Below, in pieces: positions 27,493-35,848 of a stretch of 64,000 nucleotides of DNA. Position 1 is the stretch's first letter; the number at the start of each line of letters is the position of its first letter. Below the pieces are notes generated by a model, which did not search any database, was not told where the DNA came from, and was given only the letters and a program-made list of their open reading frames with translations. The translations under genes and the position numbers were made by a program. The stretch is taken from positions 62,001 to 126,000 of the forward strand of contig JAPDJU010000005.1 of assembly GCA_029258915.1 (NCBI GenBank), in the 5' to 3' direction. Origin of the DNA: Thermoproteota archaeon. GTDB taxonomy: Archaea; Thermoproteota; Thermoprotei_A; EX4484-217-1.

Positions 27493-27936
27493 GTGCCTGG
27501 AAAGAAGTCTCCATATGGTCTCTTTTCAGCTAGGAAGTTAAGGAAGAAGAGATTAAAATTTAGATGGAGCCAAAGAGAGTTTAAGGTACGTATGCTTAGA
27601 ATAAAAGAGCGTTTTGACCCATTAGAAGGAGCACCTATGGCTAGAGGTATAGTGCTAGAGAAAGTAGGTGTAGAATCTAGACAGCCAAACTCAGCTGTTA
27701 GAAAATGTGTTAGAGTGCAGCTTATAAAGAACGGGAAAATAGTTACAGCGTTTTGCCCTGGTGATGGCGCTTTAAATTTCATAGATGAGCATGATGAAGT
27801 AGTAATTGCAGGAATAGGTGGTACAAGAGGAAGATCTATGGGTGACCTACCCGGTGTTAGATACAAAGTAATCGCAGTAAACGGTGTTTCACTAGACGCA
27901 TTATTAAAAGGTAAAAAACAAAAGCCAATAAGATAA
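27493..27936 (+). CDS. rps12: Small ribosomal subunit protein uS12
   Basis: 147 residues from GTG. Conserved core [37 protein letters not shown], then [40 protein letters not shown]. It lines the decoding centre. In most archaea S7 follows at once; here an opposite-strand DUF151 gene separates them and converges with S12, leaving a 4-bp gap. Confidence 0.97.
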   Translation: MPGKKSPYGLFSARKLRKKRLKFRWSQREFKVRMLRIKERFDPLEGAPMARGIVLEKVGVESRQPNSAVRKCVRVQLIKNGKIVTAFCPGDGALNFIDEHDEVVIAGIGGTRGRSMGDLPGVRYKVIAVNGVSLDALLKGKKQKPIR

Positions 27937-27940
27937 AGCC

Positions 27941-28405
27941 TTATCTATGTCTATGTGTTATTTCTTCCTGGTGTCTAATTAGCTCATCTGCTACGTAGAT
28001 TTCACTGCCAATTATAAGTGCTAAATATATTGCATGGCTTGGTATCATTCTTTTCCTAATAATTGCCCCATCAACACTAATTTCCATGGTGGCAGTATAT
28101 AGCATTGTTTTCCTATTTAAATAATCTACGTAAACTGCTCTAACTCTTCCTTTAAGCGTTTCTTTAAATTCACTTGTTATCATAGGTAATATGTCAAATA
28201 AGCTTTCTCTATCAACATCATAATCTTCTCCCTGTACTCTATTTATTGCAATAACTACTTCGTAAGGAACATAGTATAGATTAAATTGCCGTCCATCTTC
28301 TAAATGGCAGGAAATGACGGGCGTATAAGGTGGCGTAGGTAAGAGAAATGCTTCGACCTTAACAACCTTTATCATTCTATTCACTACATTCACCTTAAAC
28401 TTCAC
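27941..28405 (-). CDS. DUF151 (bifunctional nuclease, BFN-like) protein
   Basis: 154 residues. The DUF151 pattern is seen in VRAVYVDYLNRKTMLYTATMEI and RKRMIPSHAIYLALIIGSEIYVADELI. The family is named after a plant DNase/RNase, but activity in archaea has not been shown to my knowledge. A second Met (MIKVVKVEAFLLP) ten codons in is a possible start. It lies on the opposite strand between S12 and S7, an unusual place in the ribosomal cluster. Confidence 0.85.
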   Translation of the reverse strand: MKFKVNVVNRMIKVVKVEAFLLPTPPYTPVISCHLEDGRQFNLYYVPYEVVIAINRVQGEDYDVDRESLFDILPMITSEFKETLKGRVRAVYVDYLNRKTMLYTATMEISVDGAIIRKRMIPSHAIYLALIIGSEIYVADELIRHQEEITHRHR

Positions 28406-28486
28406 ATACTTTATCTATCCACGTTAAACATATAAACTTGTAAGTATTATTAGCTGATACGAATACTCCCATATTAGGGTTACGCT

Positions 28487-29077
28487 ATGCCGAGAAAAGC
28501 AGTAATAAAGACAAAGGAAATAAAACTGTTTGGAAAATGGAGTTTCGAAGGAGTAAACATTAGAGACCCTAGCTTAAAGAAATACATTTGTCTTAAACCC
28601 GTATGGTTACCATATACTGGAGGAAGACATGAACATCGAAGATTCGGGAAATCGGAAATACCGATAGTTGAGCGTCTGATAAATCATTTAATGAAGCCGG
28701 GTAGGAATGCTGGTAAGAAACATTTAGCTTACAATATTGTAAAGGTAGCTTTTGACATAGTATACTATAAAACCGGCGAGAATCCATTACAAGTTCTCGT
28801 AAGAGCAATCGAAAATGCTGCACCAAGAGAAGAAACAACAAGAATAGTATATGGTGGTATAGTATACTTTGTAGCAGTTGACGTAGCTCCTCAGAGAAGG
28901 GTTGACCTAGCATTAAGACATATAACTGAAGGAGCTAGAAGATGTGCGTTTAATAATCCTAAACCTATAGAAGAATGCTTAGCGGATGAAATAATTTTAG
29001 CGTCCAGATATGATATGAAAAGCTACGCTATATCTAAGAAAGAGGAAACAGAGAGAATAGCTCTAAGTGCGAGGTGA
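28487..29077 (+). CDS. rps7: Small ribosomal subunit protein uS7
   Basis: 196 residues, normal for archaeal S7. Conserved segments [42 protein letters not shown] and [16 protein letters not shown]. It organises the 30S head. It restarts the cluster after DUF151 and so needs its own promoter; AT-rich bases lie upstream at about 28440-28460. Confidence 0.97.
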   Translation: MPRKAVIKTKEIKLFGKWSFEGVNIRDPSLKKYICLKPVWLPYTGGRHEHRRFGKSEIPIVERLINHLMKPGRNAGKKHLAYNIVKVAFDIVYYKTGENPLQVLVRAIENAAPREETTRIVYGGIVYFVAVDVAPQRRVDLALRHITEGARRCAFNNPKPIEECLADEIILASRYDMKSYAISKKEETERIALSAR

Positions 29078-29089
29078 AGTGGATTTTAC

Positions 29090-29104
29090 GAAAACCTTAT
29101 ATTT
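29090..29104 (+). promoter_or_regulatory. BRE/TATA promoter of EF-1alpha
   Basis: GAAAACCTTATATTT about 70 bases before the GTG start of the EF-1alpha gene, resembling the rpo promoter. It would give this highly used gene its own start between S7 and EF-1alpha. Confidence 0.6.
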
Positions 29105-29170
29105 ACGACTTTTAGTTCATACCACACGGACTCCTCCAAATAGGTGAATATGCTACGAGGTGTGAGTTAA

Positions 29171-30490
29171 GTGTCTAAAGAAACAAAACCTCATCTAAAC
29201 TTAGTAGTAATAGGTCACGTGGATCACGGTAAAAGCACGTTAACGGGGCATTTACTATTTAGAGCAGGGTTCATTGACGAAAAGAAGCTAAGGGAAATAG
29301 AGGAAGAAGCTAAGAAGAGAGGGCAGGAATCATTTAAGTTTGCATGGCTGCTAGACAAGCTTAAAGAGGAAAGAGAAAGAGGATTAACAATAGATCTGTC
29401 ATTTATGAGGTTTGAAACGAAAAAATATTACTTTACAATAATCGATGCACCAGGCCATAGAGACTTCGTAAAGAACATGATTACAGGTGCTTCACAAGCA
29501 GATGCAGCATTACTAGTAGTTTCAGCTAAAAAAGGAGAGTACGAAGCGGGAATGAGCCCTGAAGGACAAACAAGAGAACACATAATATTAGCTAAAACCA
29601 TGGGTATCGACCAAGTCATAGTAGCAGTAAATAAAATGGATGATGTAACGGTAAATTGGAGCAAGGAAAGATTTGAGCAAATAAAATCCGAAGTTTCAAA
29701 GTTCATGAGAGGTTTCGGTTTTAAAGTAGAGAAAATACCGTTCATACCCGTATCAGCATGGACGGGAGATAATGTTATGGAGCCAAGCCTGAAAATGCCA
29801 TGGTATAGGGGGCCAACGTTAATAGAGGCCTTTGACTTGTTAGAAGTACCACCTAAACCAATAGATAAGCCATTAAGAATACCAATACAGGACGTATATG
29901 TCATTACTGGTGTTGGAACAGTACCTGTAGGCAGAGTTGAAACAGGTGTTCTTAAGGTGGGAGATAAAGTAGTATTTATGCCAGCTGGTAAAGTTGGAGA
30001 AGTACGTTCAATAGAGATGCACCATGTAAGAATACCAAAGGCATTACCAGGAGACAACATAGGATTCAATGTAAGAGGTGTTTCTAGAAAAGATATTAGA
30101 AGAGGACATGTAGTAGGGCATTTAACTAAGCCACCAACAGTAGCTAAAAGCTTTAGAGCCAGAGTCATTATACTATGGCATCCAACAGCAATAGCAGCAG
30201 GATACTGCCCAGTTATTCACGCTCATACAGCAAGTGTTTCATGTAGGCTAAAAGAAATTGTAGCAAAAATCGATCCAAGAACAGGTAAGGTAATAGAACG
30301 TCAGCCAAAAATGCTTAAGAAAGGAGAAGCCGCCGTAGTAGTTTTTGAACCCATAAAACCAATGGTCATAGAAAGGTTTAAGGAAATACCACAGCTAGGA
30401 AGATTCGCAATAAGAGACATGGGCAGAACTATAGGAGTAGGTGTAGTAGAGGATCTAGAATCAGTTAAAGTAGAAATAAAGGCGAAGTAA
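29171..30490 (+). CDS. tuf: Translation elongation factor 1-alpha
   Basis: 439 residues from GTG. GTPase motifs [25 protein letters not shown] and the effector region with [14 protein letters not shown]. Delivers aminoacyl-tRNA to the ribosome. Full-length with both beta-barrel domains. Forms a unit with S10 (59-bp gap). Confidence 0.98.
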   Translation: MSKETKPHLNLVVIGHVDHGKSTLTGHLLFRAGFIDEKKLREIEEEAKKRGQESFKFAWLLDKLKEERERGLTIDLSFMRFETKKYYFTIIDAPGHRDFVKNMITGASQADAALLVVSAKKGEYEAGMSPEGQTREHIILAKTMGIDQVIVAVNKMDDVTVNWSKERFEQIKSEVSKFMRGFGFKVEKIPFIPVSAWTGDNVMEPSLKMPWYRGPTLIEAFDLLEVPPKPIDKPLRIPIQDVYVITGVGTVPVGRVETGVLKVGDKVVFMPAGKVGEVRSIEMHHVRIPKALPGDNIGFNVRGVSRKDIRRGHVVGHLTKPPTVAKSFRARVIILWHPTAIAAGYCPVIHAHTASVSCRLKEIVAKIDPRTGKVIERQPKMLKKGEAAVVVFEPIKPMVIERFKEIPQLGRFAIRDMGRTIGVGVVEDLESVKVEIKAK

Positions 30491-30549
30491 AAAACGGTAA
30501 ACTTAAACTTTTTCTCTTAAACAAACATATTTCAGTAAGGTGGCTATTA

Positions 30550-30858
30550 TTGGTTTCAAAAGCAAGAATAAGACTTTGGAGCACAAATGTCCATAATCTA
30601 AACTATGTATGCGAACAAATAAAGGAAATAGCTAAAAAAACAGGAGTAAAAATGAGAGGCCCAATACCATTACCAACAAAAAGACTAGTAGTTCCTGTGA
30701 GAAAATCCCCATGCGGCGAAGGAAGTAAAACGTGGGATAAATGGGAAATGAGAATACATAAGAGAATAATAGATATAGTAGCAGACGAAAGAGTAATGAG
30801 ACACATAATGAGAGTAAGAGTGCCAGAAGACGTATACGTAGAAATAGAACTTATATAG
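30550..30858 (+). CDS. rps10: Small ribosomal subunit protein uS10
   Basis: 102 residues from TTG. Motifs [57 protein letters not shown] and [15 protein letters not shown]-type end. Last gene of the str-type cluster; tRNA-Ser follows. Confidence 0.97.
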   Translation: MVSKARIRLWSTNVHNLNYVCEQIKEIAKKTGVKMRGPIPLPTKRLVVPVRKSPCGEGSKTWDKWEMRIHKRIIDIVADERVMRHIMRVRVPEDVYVEIELI

Positions 30859-30962
30859 TCTATACTATTAAACGTAAAAGCCTTAGTTTAAAATAAGAAC
30901 TTCTAAGTTAAAGAGTTTAATTTAAATAATCAAATGCTAAACTTGGTTTCTAGATATAAAAT

Positions 30963-31051
30963 GCCGGGGTGCCCGAGTGGACTAAGGGGCTGGCCTTGAG
31001 AGCCAGTGGGGCATGGTCCCCGCGCGGGTTCAAATCCCGCCCCCGGCGCCA
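30963..31051 (+). tRNA. tRNA-Ser (TGA)
   Basis: 89 bases with acceptor GCCGGGG/CCCCGGC, anticodon stem CTGGC/GCCAG around CTTGAGA (anticodon TGA), a long variable arm (class II), T loop TTCAAAT, discriminator G and encoded CCA. No intron. Confidence 0.97.
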
Positions 31052-31426
31052 AAAACTCATTACTTCCTGAAAATGTTAAAAAGCATCTTAGTAGTTACAT
31101 GACGCTTGCATTCCTAAACCGTCCCCAGAAGACTAAAGAGAACCGATAAAGCGGTTCTAGCAAGTGTAGATACACTTGGCGTTACCAGTAGAGTAGGCAA
31201 CAACGTATTTTTCATTAGAAAATATAGCAAATAGAAGTATAAGAGAACATTTTAATCACGGTGTTTTTCTACGAAATAGAATAGAACCTTAATACTTATT
31301 CTAGGATACAATAATTGTTATCTCATTGTTTAGACTTACATGAAAACTAAGTTTCAAGTTATAAGTTAGCGTGGTTACATGTAAGCTTATTAGTATTATG
31401 TACCACAGTATTCACGTTGGTATATA
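31052..31426. other. Intergenic stretch with two small hairpins and a possible decayed reading frame
   Basis: No intact gene. Two hairpins follow each other: GAACCG/CGGTTC at 31140-31157 and CAAGTGTA/TACACTTG at 31161-31178. Around them, plus-strand frames read PENVKKHLSSYMTLAFLNRP and, after a one-base shift, DKAVLASVDTLGVTSRVGNN, which look protein-like but match nothing I know. It lies directly after a tRNA 3' end, a usual place for integrated elements, but I see no repeated tRNA end in the window. Confidence 0.3.
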
Positions 31427-32530
31427 ATGTTAAGTATGAAGGAAATTAAAGTTAAGGGGTCAGTAACAGACTATGTAAGTTTTTATAATGAAATTCTAAA
31501 AAACATTGACGACAAAGCTATTAAAGTAATTACTAAGAAATTTATTGAACCAAGAAAAGTTTCTCCTTCGGTTGAAAGAAGGTTAAAGGAGAAAACCCTG
31601 TTTAGAATAATAGCCTATGTAATTCCAAGAAACATAGACTTGAGAAGCGATAAAGGAATATCTATGGAAATCCGCTCAGTTACCAATCCCTCTATTGCCT
31701 ATGTTGAAGAAAAGAAAATTGCTCTATTTTTAAGAGTCAATACTGTAGGATCACGTTTCGATCGTACCTTCATAGCTTCTAGCGTGCTTAACTTAGATAA
31801 ATTAGAAGGTAGTTTAAAAGTTAAAGCTAGGCCTCTACTTTATGCTGTAATGCCATACGAGAGTGTTGAAGATCCCAGAGTAAACCCTGAAGATATGCAG
31901 GAACTTTATCATGTAAGAGCTCTTTACCTTAAAAGGGAGAAAAGTGTCATCACAACTATAGTTAGGCTTAACGAAAAAATTGAGCCTATTAGCTTAAAAG
32001 TCTTAGTTTTTGAAAGCAAAGGCAGATACTTTCTATTAAGAGACTATAGAGATACTTTTGCTCTTAATAACAAAACCATGGTTATAAGACCGTATTTAAG
32101 AGAACTAGATAGCGGCGGAATCTTTATAGCTCCTAGAAAGGATAACGTTATCTTTTTCGATGAAATGAAAGCTCCACCTGAACTACAGCCAAGAAATAAA
32201 GAAACAAAAACAGGAGGCAACTGCCCAGTTAAGATATCTAATAACGAATATCTTCTACTATATCATGTTGTCGACCGCCATGGAATATACTATACCTATG
32301 CTGCTCTCCTCAATAAGAGCGGCGAGTTAATTGCAGCCAGTAAAGAACCAATATTAGCCCCATTAATAGGAACATATTGTGGACAAAGACCTTCAACGAT
32401 CTTCGTCTGCGGCGCTATAGTATACAAAGATAAGCTTATAGTAGCTTCTGGAAGAGATGATGAAATTACAGTCTTATACTCTAGTTCATTGCAGAAAGTA
32501 CTTGACTCTCTAACATATATTCATGGCTAA
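31427..32530 (+). CDS. GH130-like five-bladed beta-propeller glycosidase/phosphorylase relative
   Basis: 367 residues without signal peptide. It has the GH130 layout: YESVEDPRVNPEDMQELYHVRALY in the first half, then GGNCPVKISNNEYLLLYHVVDRHGIYYTYAALLNKSGELI and IVYKDKLIVASGRDDEITVLY near the end. GH130 enzymes act on beta-mannosides, often as phosphorylases. Here the usual phosphate-binding residues cannot be checked by eye, so hydrolase, phosphorylase or non-enzymatic are all open. Stands alone with no sugar genes beside it. Confidence 0.6.
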   Translation: MLSMKEIKVKGSVTDYVSFYNEILKNIDDKAIKVITKKFIEPRKVSPSVERRLKEKTLFRIIAYVIPRNIDLRSDKGISMEIRSVTNPSIAYVEEKKIALFLRVNTVGSRFDRTFIASSVLNLDKLEGSLKVKARPLLYAVMPYESVEDPRVNPEDMQELYHVRALYLKREKSVITTIVRLNEKIEPISLKVLVFESKGRYFLLRDYRDTFALNNKTMVIRPYLRELDSGGIFIAPRKDNVIFFDEMKAPPELQPRNKETKTGGNCPVKISNNEYLLLYHVVDRHGIYYTYAALLNKSGELIAASKEPILAPLIGTYCGQRPSTIFVCGAIVYKDKLIVASGRDDEITVLYSSSLQKVLDSLTYIHG

Positions 32531-32652
32531 GCCGTGAAATACTAAATCAATTCTCTTTAACTAACGTATTTTTTACACATCAATGTAGAGAAAACACGTA
32601 AATGAAAAATAAGGGTAATTTATGTAGTACCATCAATAAGTTGTTTTACGTC

Positions 32653-32934
32653 TTAGGTTAATTCTTTAACTTCTTTTTCTCCTGCTTCTAATTCTTTTAC
32701 CTGTTCAGGATCAAGCATCTTAAGTAAAGCCAAGAATTCTCCAACGTGTGTTTTTTCTTCTTTAGCAATATCTTCAAAAACTTTCTTAACTTTTTCATCA
32801 TCTATTGTCCTAGCGAATTGACGATATAGATTTATAGCATCAAGTTCAGCTATTATAGCTAACCTTAAGGCTTCAATCATTTCCTCCCTAGTAAATTTCT
32901 TAGTCACTAAATCTAAAGGATTCTTAGACATCAA
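32653..32934 (-). CDS. EncFtn-type ferritin-like protein (encapsulin cargo family) without a shell gene
   Basis: 93 residues; the track starts at a TTG, the next codon is ATG 32931. The helix pair carries ALRLAIIAELDAINLYRQ and IAKEEKTHVGEFLALL, giving metal residues Glu30, Glu60 and His63 as in encapsulated ferritins. The tail LDPEQVKELEAGEKEVKELT closely resembles the ferritin domain fused to the encapsulin shell in Pyrococcus as I remember it. These small proteins form decamers that oxidise iron inside a shell, but no encapsulin gene is in the window. It lies 96 bp after a ZIP metal transporter on the same strand. Confidence 0.82.
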   Translation of the reverse strand: MMSKNPLDLVTKKFTREEMIEALRLAIIAELDAINLYRQFARTIDDEKVKKVFEDIAKEEKTHVGEFLALLKMLDPEQVKELEAGEKEVKELT

Positions 32935-33030
32935 TTATTACACCCATAGGGGATAATCATCAGACATGTTATTAAACTATAATGAAAATAATTTAGAAAT
33001 CAGACCTTATACTCGGAGTATATACTGCTT

Positions 33031-33693
33031 TTAACTTGTAAGCATATTATCCAGAATTAACATAATAAGGAAACCTATGATTAAGCCTATGCTTGCATGT
33101 TTTTCATGACCTAAACGGTGACTTTCAGGTATTATTTCGTTGCTTATAATGTAAATCATAGCACCTCCAGCAAATGCCATAGCGTATGGTAGTAGTGTAC
33201 GAGATACTGTAACAAGATAGGCTCCTAAAATTCCAGCTATAGGCTCTACGAGTCCCGTAAGTAATGCTATTGTAAATGAATACTTCGCTGTATATTTCAG
33301 TGTAGATGTAAGAGCAAAAGCAACAGCAAGACCTTCGGGAGCATTCTGCATTCCTATAGCTAAGGCTAGTGTTATAGCTTCTCTAGCATCCCCTGAGCCA
33401 AAACCTACACCTACTGCTAGTCCTTCAGGTAAATTGTGTATTGTTATTGCGAAAACAAAGAGCCATATACGTCTAATCCTTAAAACAAGACGGCCCTCTA
33501 CACCTTTAACTAAATGTTCATGAGGTAAATACTCATTCGCTAGAAATATAGCTAAAACGCCTAAAACAATCCCTATTAAAGTAGTATAAAGCCCTCCAAT
33601 ATCTAGGGCAGGTATTATTAATGAAAAGAAACTTGCAGCAAGCATTACTCCCGCACTAAACCCCAATAATGTATCTATAAACTTCTGAGACAT
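33031..33693 (-). CDS. ZIP family metal (zinc/iron) transporter
   Basis: 220 residues from ATG 33693, with eight-helix ZIP features: AITIHNLPEGLAVGVGFG and ALAIGMQNAPEGLAVAFAL hold the metal-binding His, Asn and Glu of helices IV and V. The start is probably too late. In the same frame, upstream codons read EVLLRYPILGGFVGSFLAGL and run to ATGLGALPIFFFKK, the expected first helix, but there is no ATG, GTG or TTG before the in-frame stop; an ATA near 33798 would be the start. Either a rare start codon or a mutated gene. It imports divalent metal into the cytoplasm. Confidence 0.88.
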   Translation of the reverse strand: MSQKFIDTLLGFSAGVMLAASFFSLIIPALDIGGLYTTLIGIVLGVLAIFLANEYLPHEHLVKGVEGRLVLRIRRIWLFVFAITIHNLPEGLAVGVGFGSGDAREAITLALAIGMQNAPEGLAVAFALTSTLKYTAKYSFTIALLTGLVEPIAGILGAYLVTVSRTLLPYAMAFAGGAMIYIISNEIIPESHRLGHEKHASIGLIIGFLIMLILDNMLTS

Positions 33694-33840
33694 TTTCTTG
33701 AAGAAAAATATAGGTAAAGCACCTAATCCTGTAGCAAGACCTGCTAAAAAACTACCTACAAACCCGCCTAAAATAGGGTATCTTAGTAAAACCTCTATTA
33801 TATCAGTTAACAGTTCAAAACACCAGAGAACACAGTTTGA

Positions 33841-33936
33841 CTATTGTTTAAACCTTTCTTCATTCCATACATTACCTCTTCCATGGTATCCTAAGGTTTC
33901 CCAATATCCATCAACATAATGATCAGTGAAGATTAT
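33841..33936 (-). pseudogene. 3' remnant of an unidentified gene cut by the TnpB element
   Basis: In the minus frame ending at TAG 33841-33843 there are 31 codons, [20 protein letters not shown] and so on to [10 protein letters not shown]. The mix of aromatic, acidic and Gly residues looks like the C-terminus of a real protein, but I cannot name it. The frame enters the right end of the TnpB element, so the 5' part is lost. It is also the likely guide-matching flank of the element. Confidence 0.4.
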
Positions 33937-34080
33937 GGTTTCAACCCGTTTAGCCGTTTACCTCTACTCACGCATTTTGTATATTTTTGTTTTGGTGCAT
34001 GTCGTGGGTAGAGGTTTTACCCTCTGAGCGGGGTTCATTAGCTTCACCCCGACTTTACAGGGTTTCAGGGCAAACAGCAT
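33917..34080 (-). ncRNA. Predicted omega-RNA (reRNA) of the TnpB element
   Basis: TnpB proteins use an RNA made from the 3' end of their gene and the element's right end, with the adjacent flank as guide. Here the tnpB 3' end runs into ...AACGGGTTGAAACC, after which the flank ATAATCTTCACTGATC would be the guide. Boundaries are inferred from the family and not from a folded structure. Confidence 0.35.
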
Positions 34081-35228
34081 GGTGCCCCCCATCTGAAGGT
34101 ATCTCTTCTCAAGATTAATTACAGCTATAATATCTCTACCAGAAGTGTAGTTGCATTTGGGACAAGCCATTTGTCTTGGGGCATTGCCCCGCATGAGAGG
34201 TGAGCCACAAATAGGGCAAGTAGAAGATGTTTTCCTAGGATTAACTAGAGCATAAGGTACATCATATTCCATACATTTGTCAATAATAGTATTTAGTAAT
34301 CCTCCGAATCCAGCTTGGTAGATCCTATGCTTTAACATCTTACTGTTAATTCTTGTGATCATATTGTTTGGTGTTTTCTTCGGTAGATTCTCTAGTACAA
34401 TTATTGCTTTTAATTCCTTAGCTGTTTTAACTATGAGGTTAGCTACTTGATAACGAATATTTCTCTTACGCTCTTTCTCTCTAGTAGCTCTAATTATCTT
34501 TTTAAATAGTTTAGGTAGTTTTTGTTGATATTTTTCTTGAATTCTCCTTCTATGGTTGTGATAGCCTACTACTATTTTCTTGAAGTTGGTTTTAACTATG
34601 TAGACTTCGCTGCCTACCTTGAATGTAACATTATCCTCATTAATGTCTACTGGGATAACAGCTTTAGATTCATAGGGCTTATATTCCTCCTTTCTAAACG
34701 TTAAGATTAACTCAACTTTACTACTATTTAACTTTAGTTTTGATTCACCGGGTAGATTCCATTCAGAGTTATTCATGTACTTCCAAAACAGTTTATGAGG
34801 TCTAATACCTAGTGTTATCCGTCCCTTATGGGTGGCGATTTTAACTTCTGAATATCCGTTAAGCTTCCAAAGGTGGTCGACAAGCCATAATGTCACCCTC
34901 TTTATTTCTGGTTTCTCTGTGTAGGTTAATCCTTTCCTCTTAAGTTTAAGAAAGCTCTTAACCCTAGTAGTAGCATCTTGACATACGGTATAAGCATAAT
35001 GACTGGGTAATCGTGGATATGTGTTTCTAAGCTCCCTATATAGTTTAGCTTTAAGCTTAGTGAAGGATTTAATGTTATTTTCTAATGCATAGTCTAATAT
35101 GTACTCTAACATAGACTTATACATAAAATAAACTTCCATTAATACCGCTAGATTCCTACCAGATATTATGCATTCTACCTTAACTGTTCTAGTTAGCTTC
35201 AAAATAAAACGCTACATCCTATGGTTTC
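33937..35228 (-). mobile_element. IS200/IS605-family element carrying only tnpB
   Basis: A tnpB gene with no TnpA. The octamer ATGGTTTC (plus strand) occurs at both ends, at 33936 and 35221, and is followed on the inside or outside by similar bases (TATGGTTTCAACCC and TATGGTTTCTGCCC). Gene remnants lie on both sides. Exact ends are uncertain by several bases. Confidence 0.6.
33964..35202 (-). CDS. tnpB: TnpB RNA-guided nuclease (IS200/IS605 OrfB)
   Basis: 412 residues and apparently intact. An N-terminal helical/WED-like part is followed by a RuvC domain with Asp in IPVDINEDN (about 187), Glu in IVLENLPKK (about 284) and Asp in SGRDIIAVINLEK (about 373), and a zinc finger CPIC...CPKC between the last two. 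All three catalytic acids are present. TnpB cuts DNA matched by its omega-RNA and helps keep the element. No TnpA is present, so it would depend on a transposase supplied elsewhere. Confidence 0.93.
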   Translation of the reverse strand: MKLTRTVKVECIISGRNLAVLMEVYFMYKSMLEYILDYALENNIKSFTKLKAKLYRELRNTYPRLPSHYAYTVCQDATTRVKSFLKLKRKGLTYTEKPEIKRVTLWLVDHLWKLNGYSEVKIATHKGRITLGIRPHKLFWKYMNNSEWNLPGESKLKLNSSKVELILTFRKEEYKPYESKAVIPVDINEDNVTFKVGSEVYIVKTNFKKIVVGYHNHRRRIQEKYQQKLPKLFKKIIRATREKERKRNIRYQVANLIVKTAKELKAIIVLENLPKKTPNNMITRINSKMLKHRIYQAGFGGLLNTIIDKCMEYDVPYALVNPRKTSSTCPICGSPLMRGNAPRQMACPKCNYTSGRDIIAVINLEKRYLQMGGTMLFALKPCKVGVKLMNPAQRVKPLPTTCTKTKIYKMRE

Positions 35229-35231
35229 TGC

Positions 35232-35487
35232 CCCTCTATTAGAGGTCAAAAGCATGTAAAAGAACTTATTAGCTTTAAAAGGTAGTAAAAGTGTGCTTGT
35301 TTTCATAGCAGCATTACCTTATGTTAAGGTATTTAAACCTAATAAGTCAGCTGATGAGAGAATATATGAGCTGATAAAGAGAGCAGCTAAAGTAGGTGTC
35401 ACTATAAAGTCTATAAGCATGTTCTTTAATCCTAGAGATTTTACAGTGTATTTAGATAACTTAGATTTGAAAGTTGTTCTGACTTAA
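35232..35487 (+). pseudogene. sfsA: 3' remnant of sfsA (sugar fermentation stimulation protein A family)
   Basis: The track gives a 64-residue ORF from GTG 35293 (LVFIAALPYVKVFKPNKSADERIYEL), which matches the C-terminal part of SfsA. Upstream in another frame I read SIRGQKHVKELISFK, the preceding SfsA motif, ending at a stop; the two join only with a one-base frameshift near 35275. The first two thirds of the gene are missing, and the TnpB element begins right at the break. So this is a truncated, frameshifted remnant. Confidence 0.7.
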
Positions 35488-35536
35488 GATTAAATATTTA
35501 AGCAATCGTATGAGATTAACGTTTAGGTGCTTGCTC

Positions 35537-35848
35537 ATGGAGACCTTGAGAGAAAGAATAAAGAGGCTCCTTATTGAAACAGAATTCCCCTTATCTGTTG
35601 ATGAAATTGCATTTAGTTTAGGGTTAGATCCTAAAGATAAAAACATAATATATGAGCATTTAAAACATATTGCAAAGACCATTAGGAGGGAAAGTCGAGG
35701 AGAACTTATGCTATACATGATACCTCCGAAATGTAGAAACTGCGGTTACATCTTTAAGAGTCTAAATAAACCTAAGAAGCCAAGCAAATGTCCTAAATGT
35801 TATTCACAAAGAATAGATGCTCCTAAATTTATTATTGAAAGAGTATAG
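35537..35848 (+). CDS. Transcriptional regulator with HTH and zinc ribbon
   Basis: The track starts at 35510; ATG 35537 (METLRERIKRLL) starts at the first conserved helix and gives 103 residues. The N-terminal half is a winged helix (FPLSVDEIAFSLGL...IYEHLKHIAKTIRR), and the C-terminal half a zinc ribbon CRNC...CPKC. This matches the archaeal group of predicted regulators with HTH fused to Zn ribbon. The target is unknown. Converges with archaemetzincin, overlapping by 17 bp. Confidence 0.82.
   Translation: METLRERIKRLLIETEFPLSVDEIAFSLGLDPKDKNIIYEHLKHIAKTIRRESRGELMLYMIPPKCRNCGYIFKSLNKPKKPSKCPKCYSQRIDAPKFIIERV

Noticed and set aside
29428-30168. 246-residue minus-strand ORF inside the EF-1alpha gene
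   Set aside because: Antisense shadow; no domain sense in its translation.
30963-31051. tRNA-Ser as an integration site of a mobile element
   Set aside because: No second copy of the tRNA 3' end and no recognisable integrase in the window.
33698-33919. 73-residue plus-strand ORF next to the ZIP gene
   Set aside because: The minus strand here codes for the first ZIP helix and a gene remnant; the plus frame looks random.
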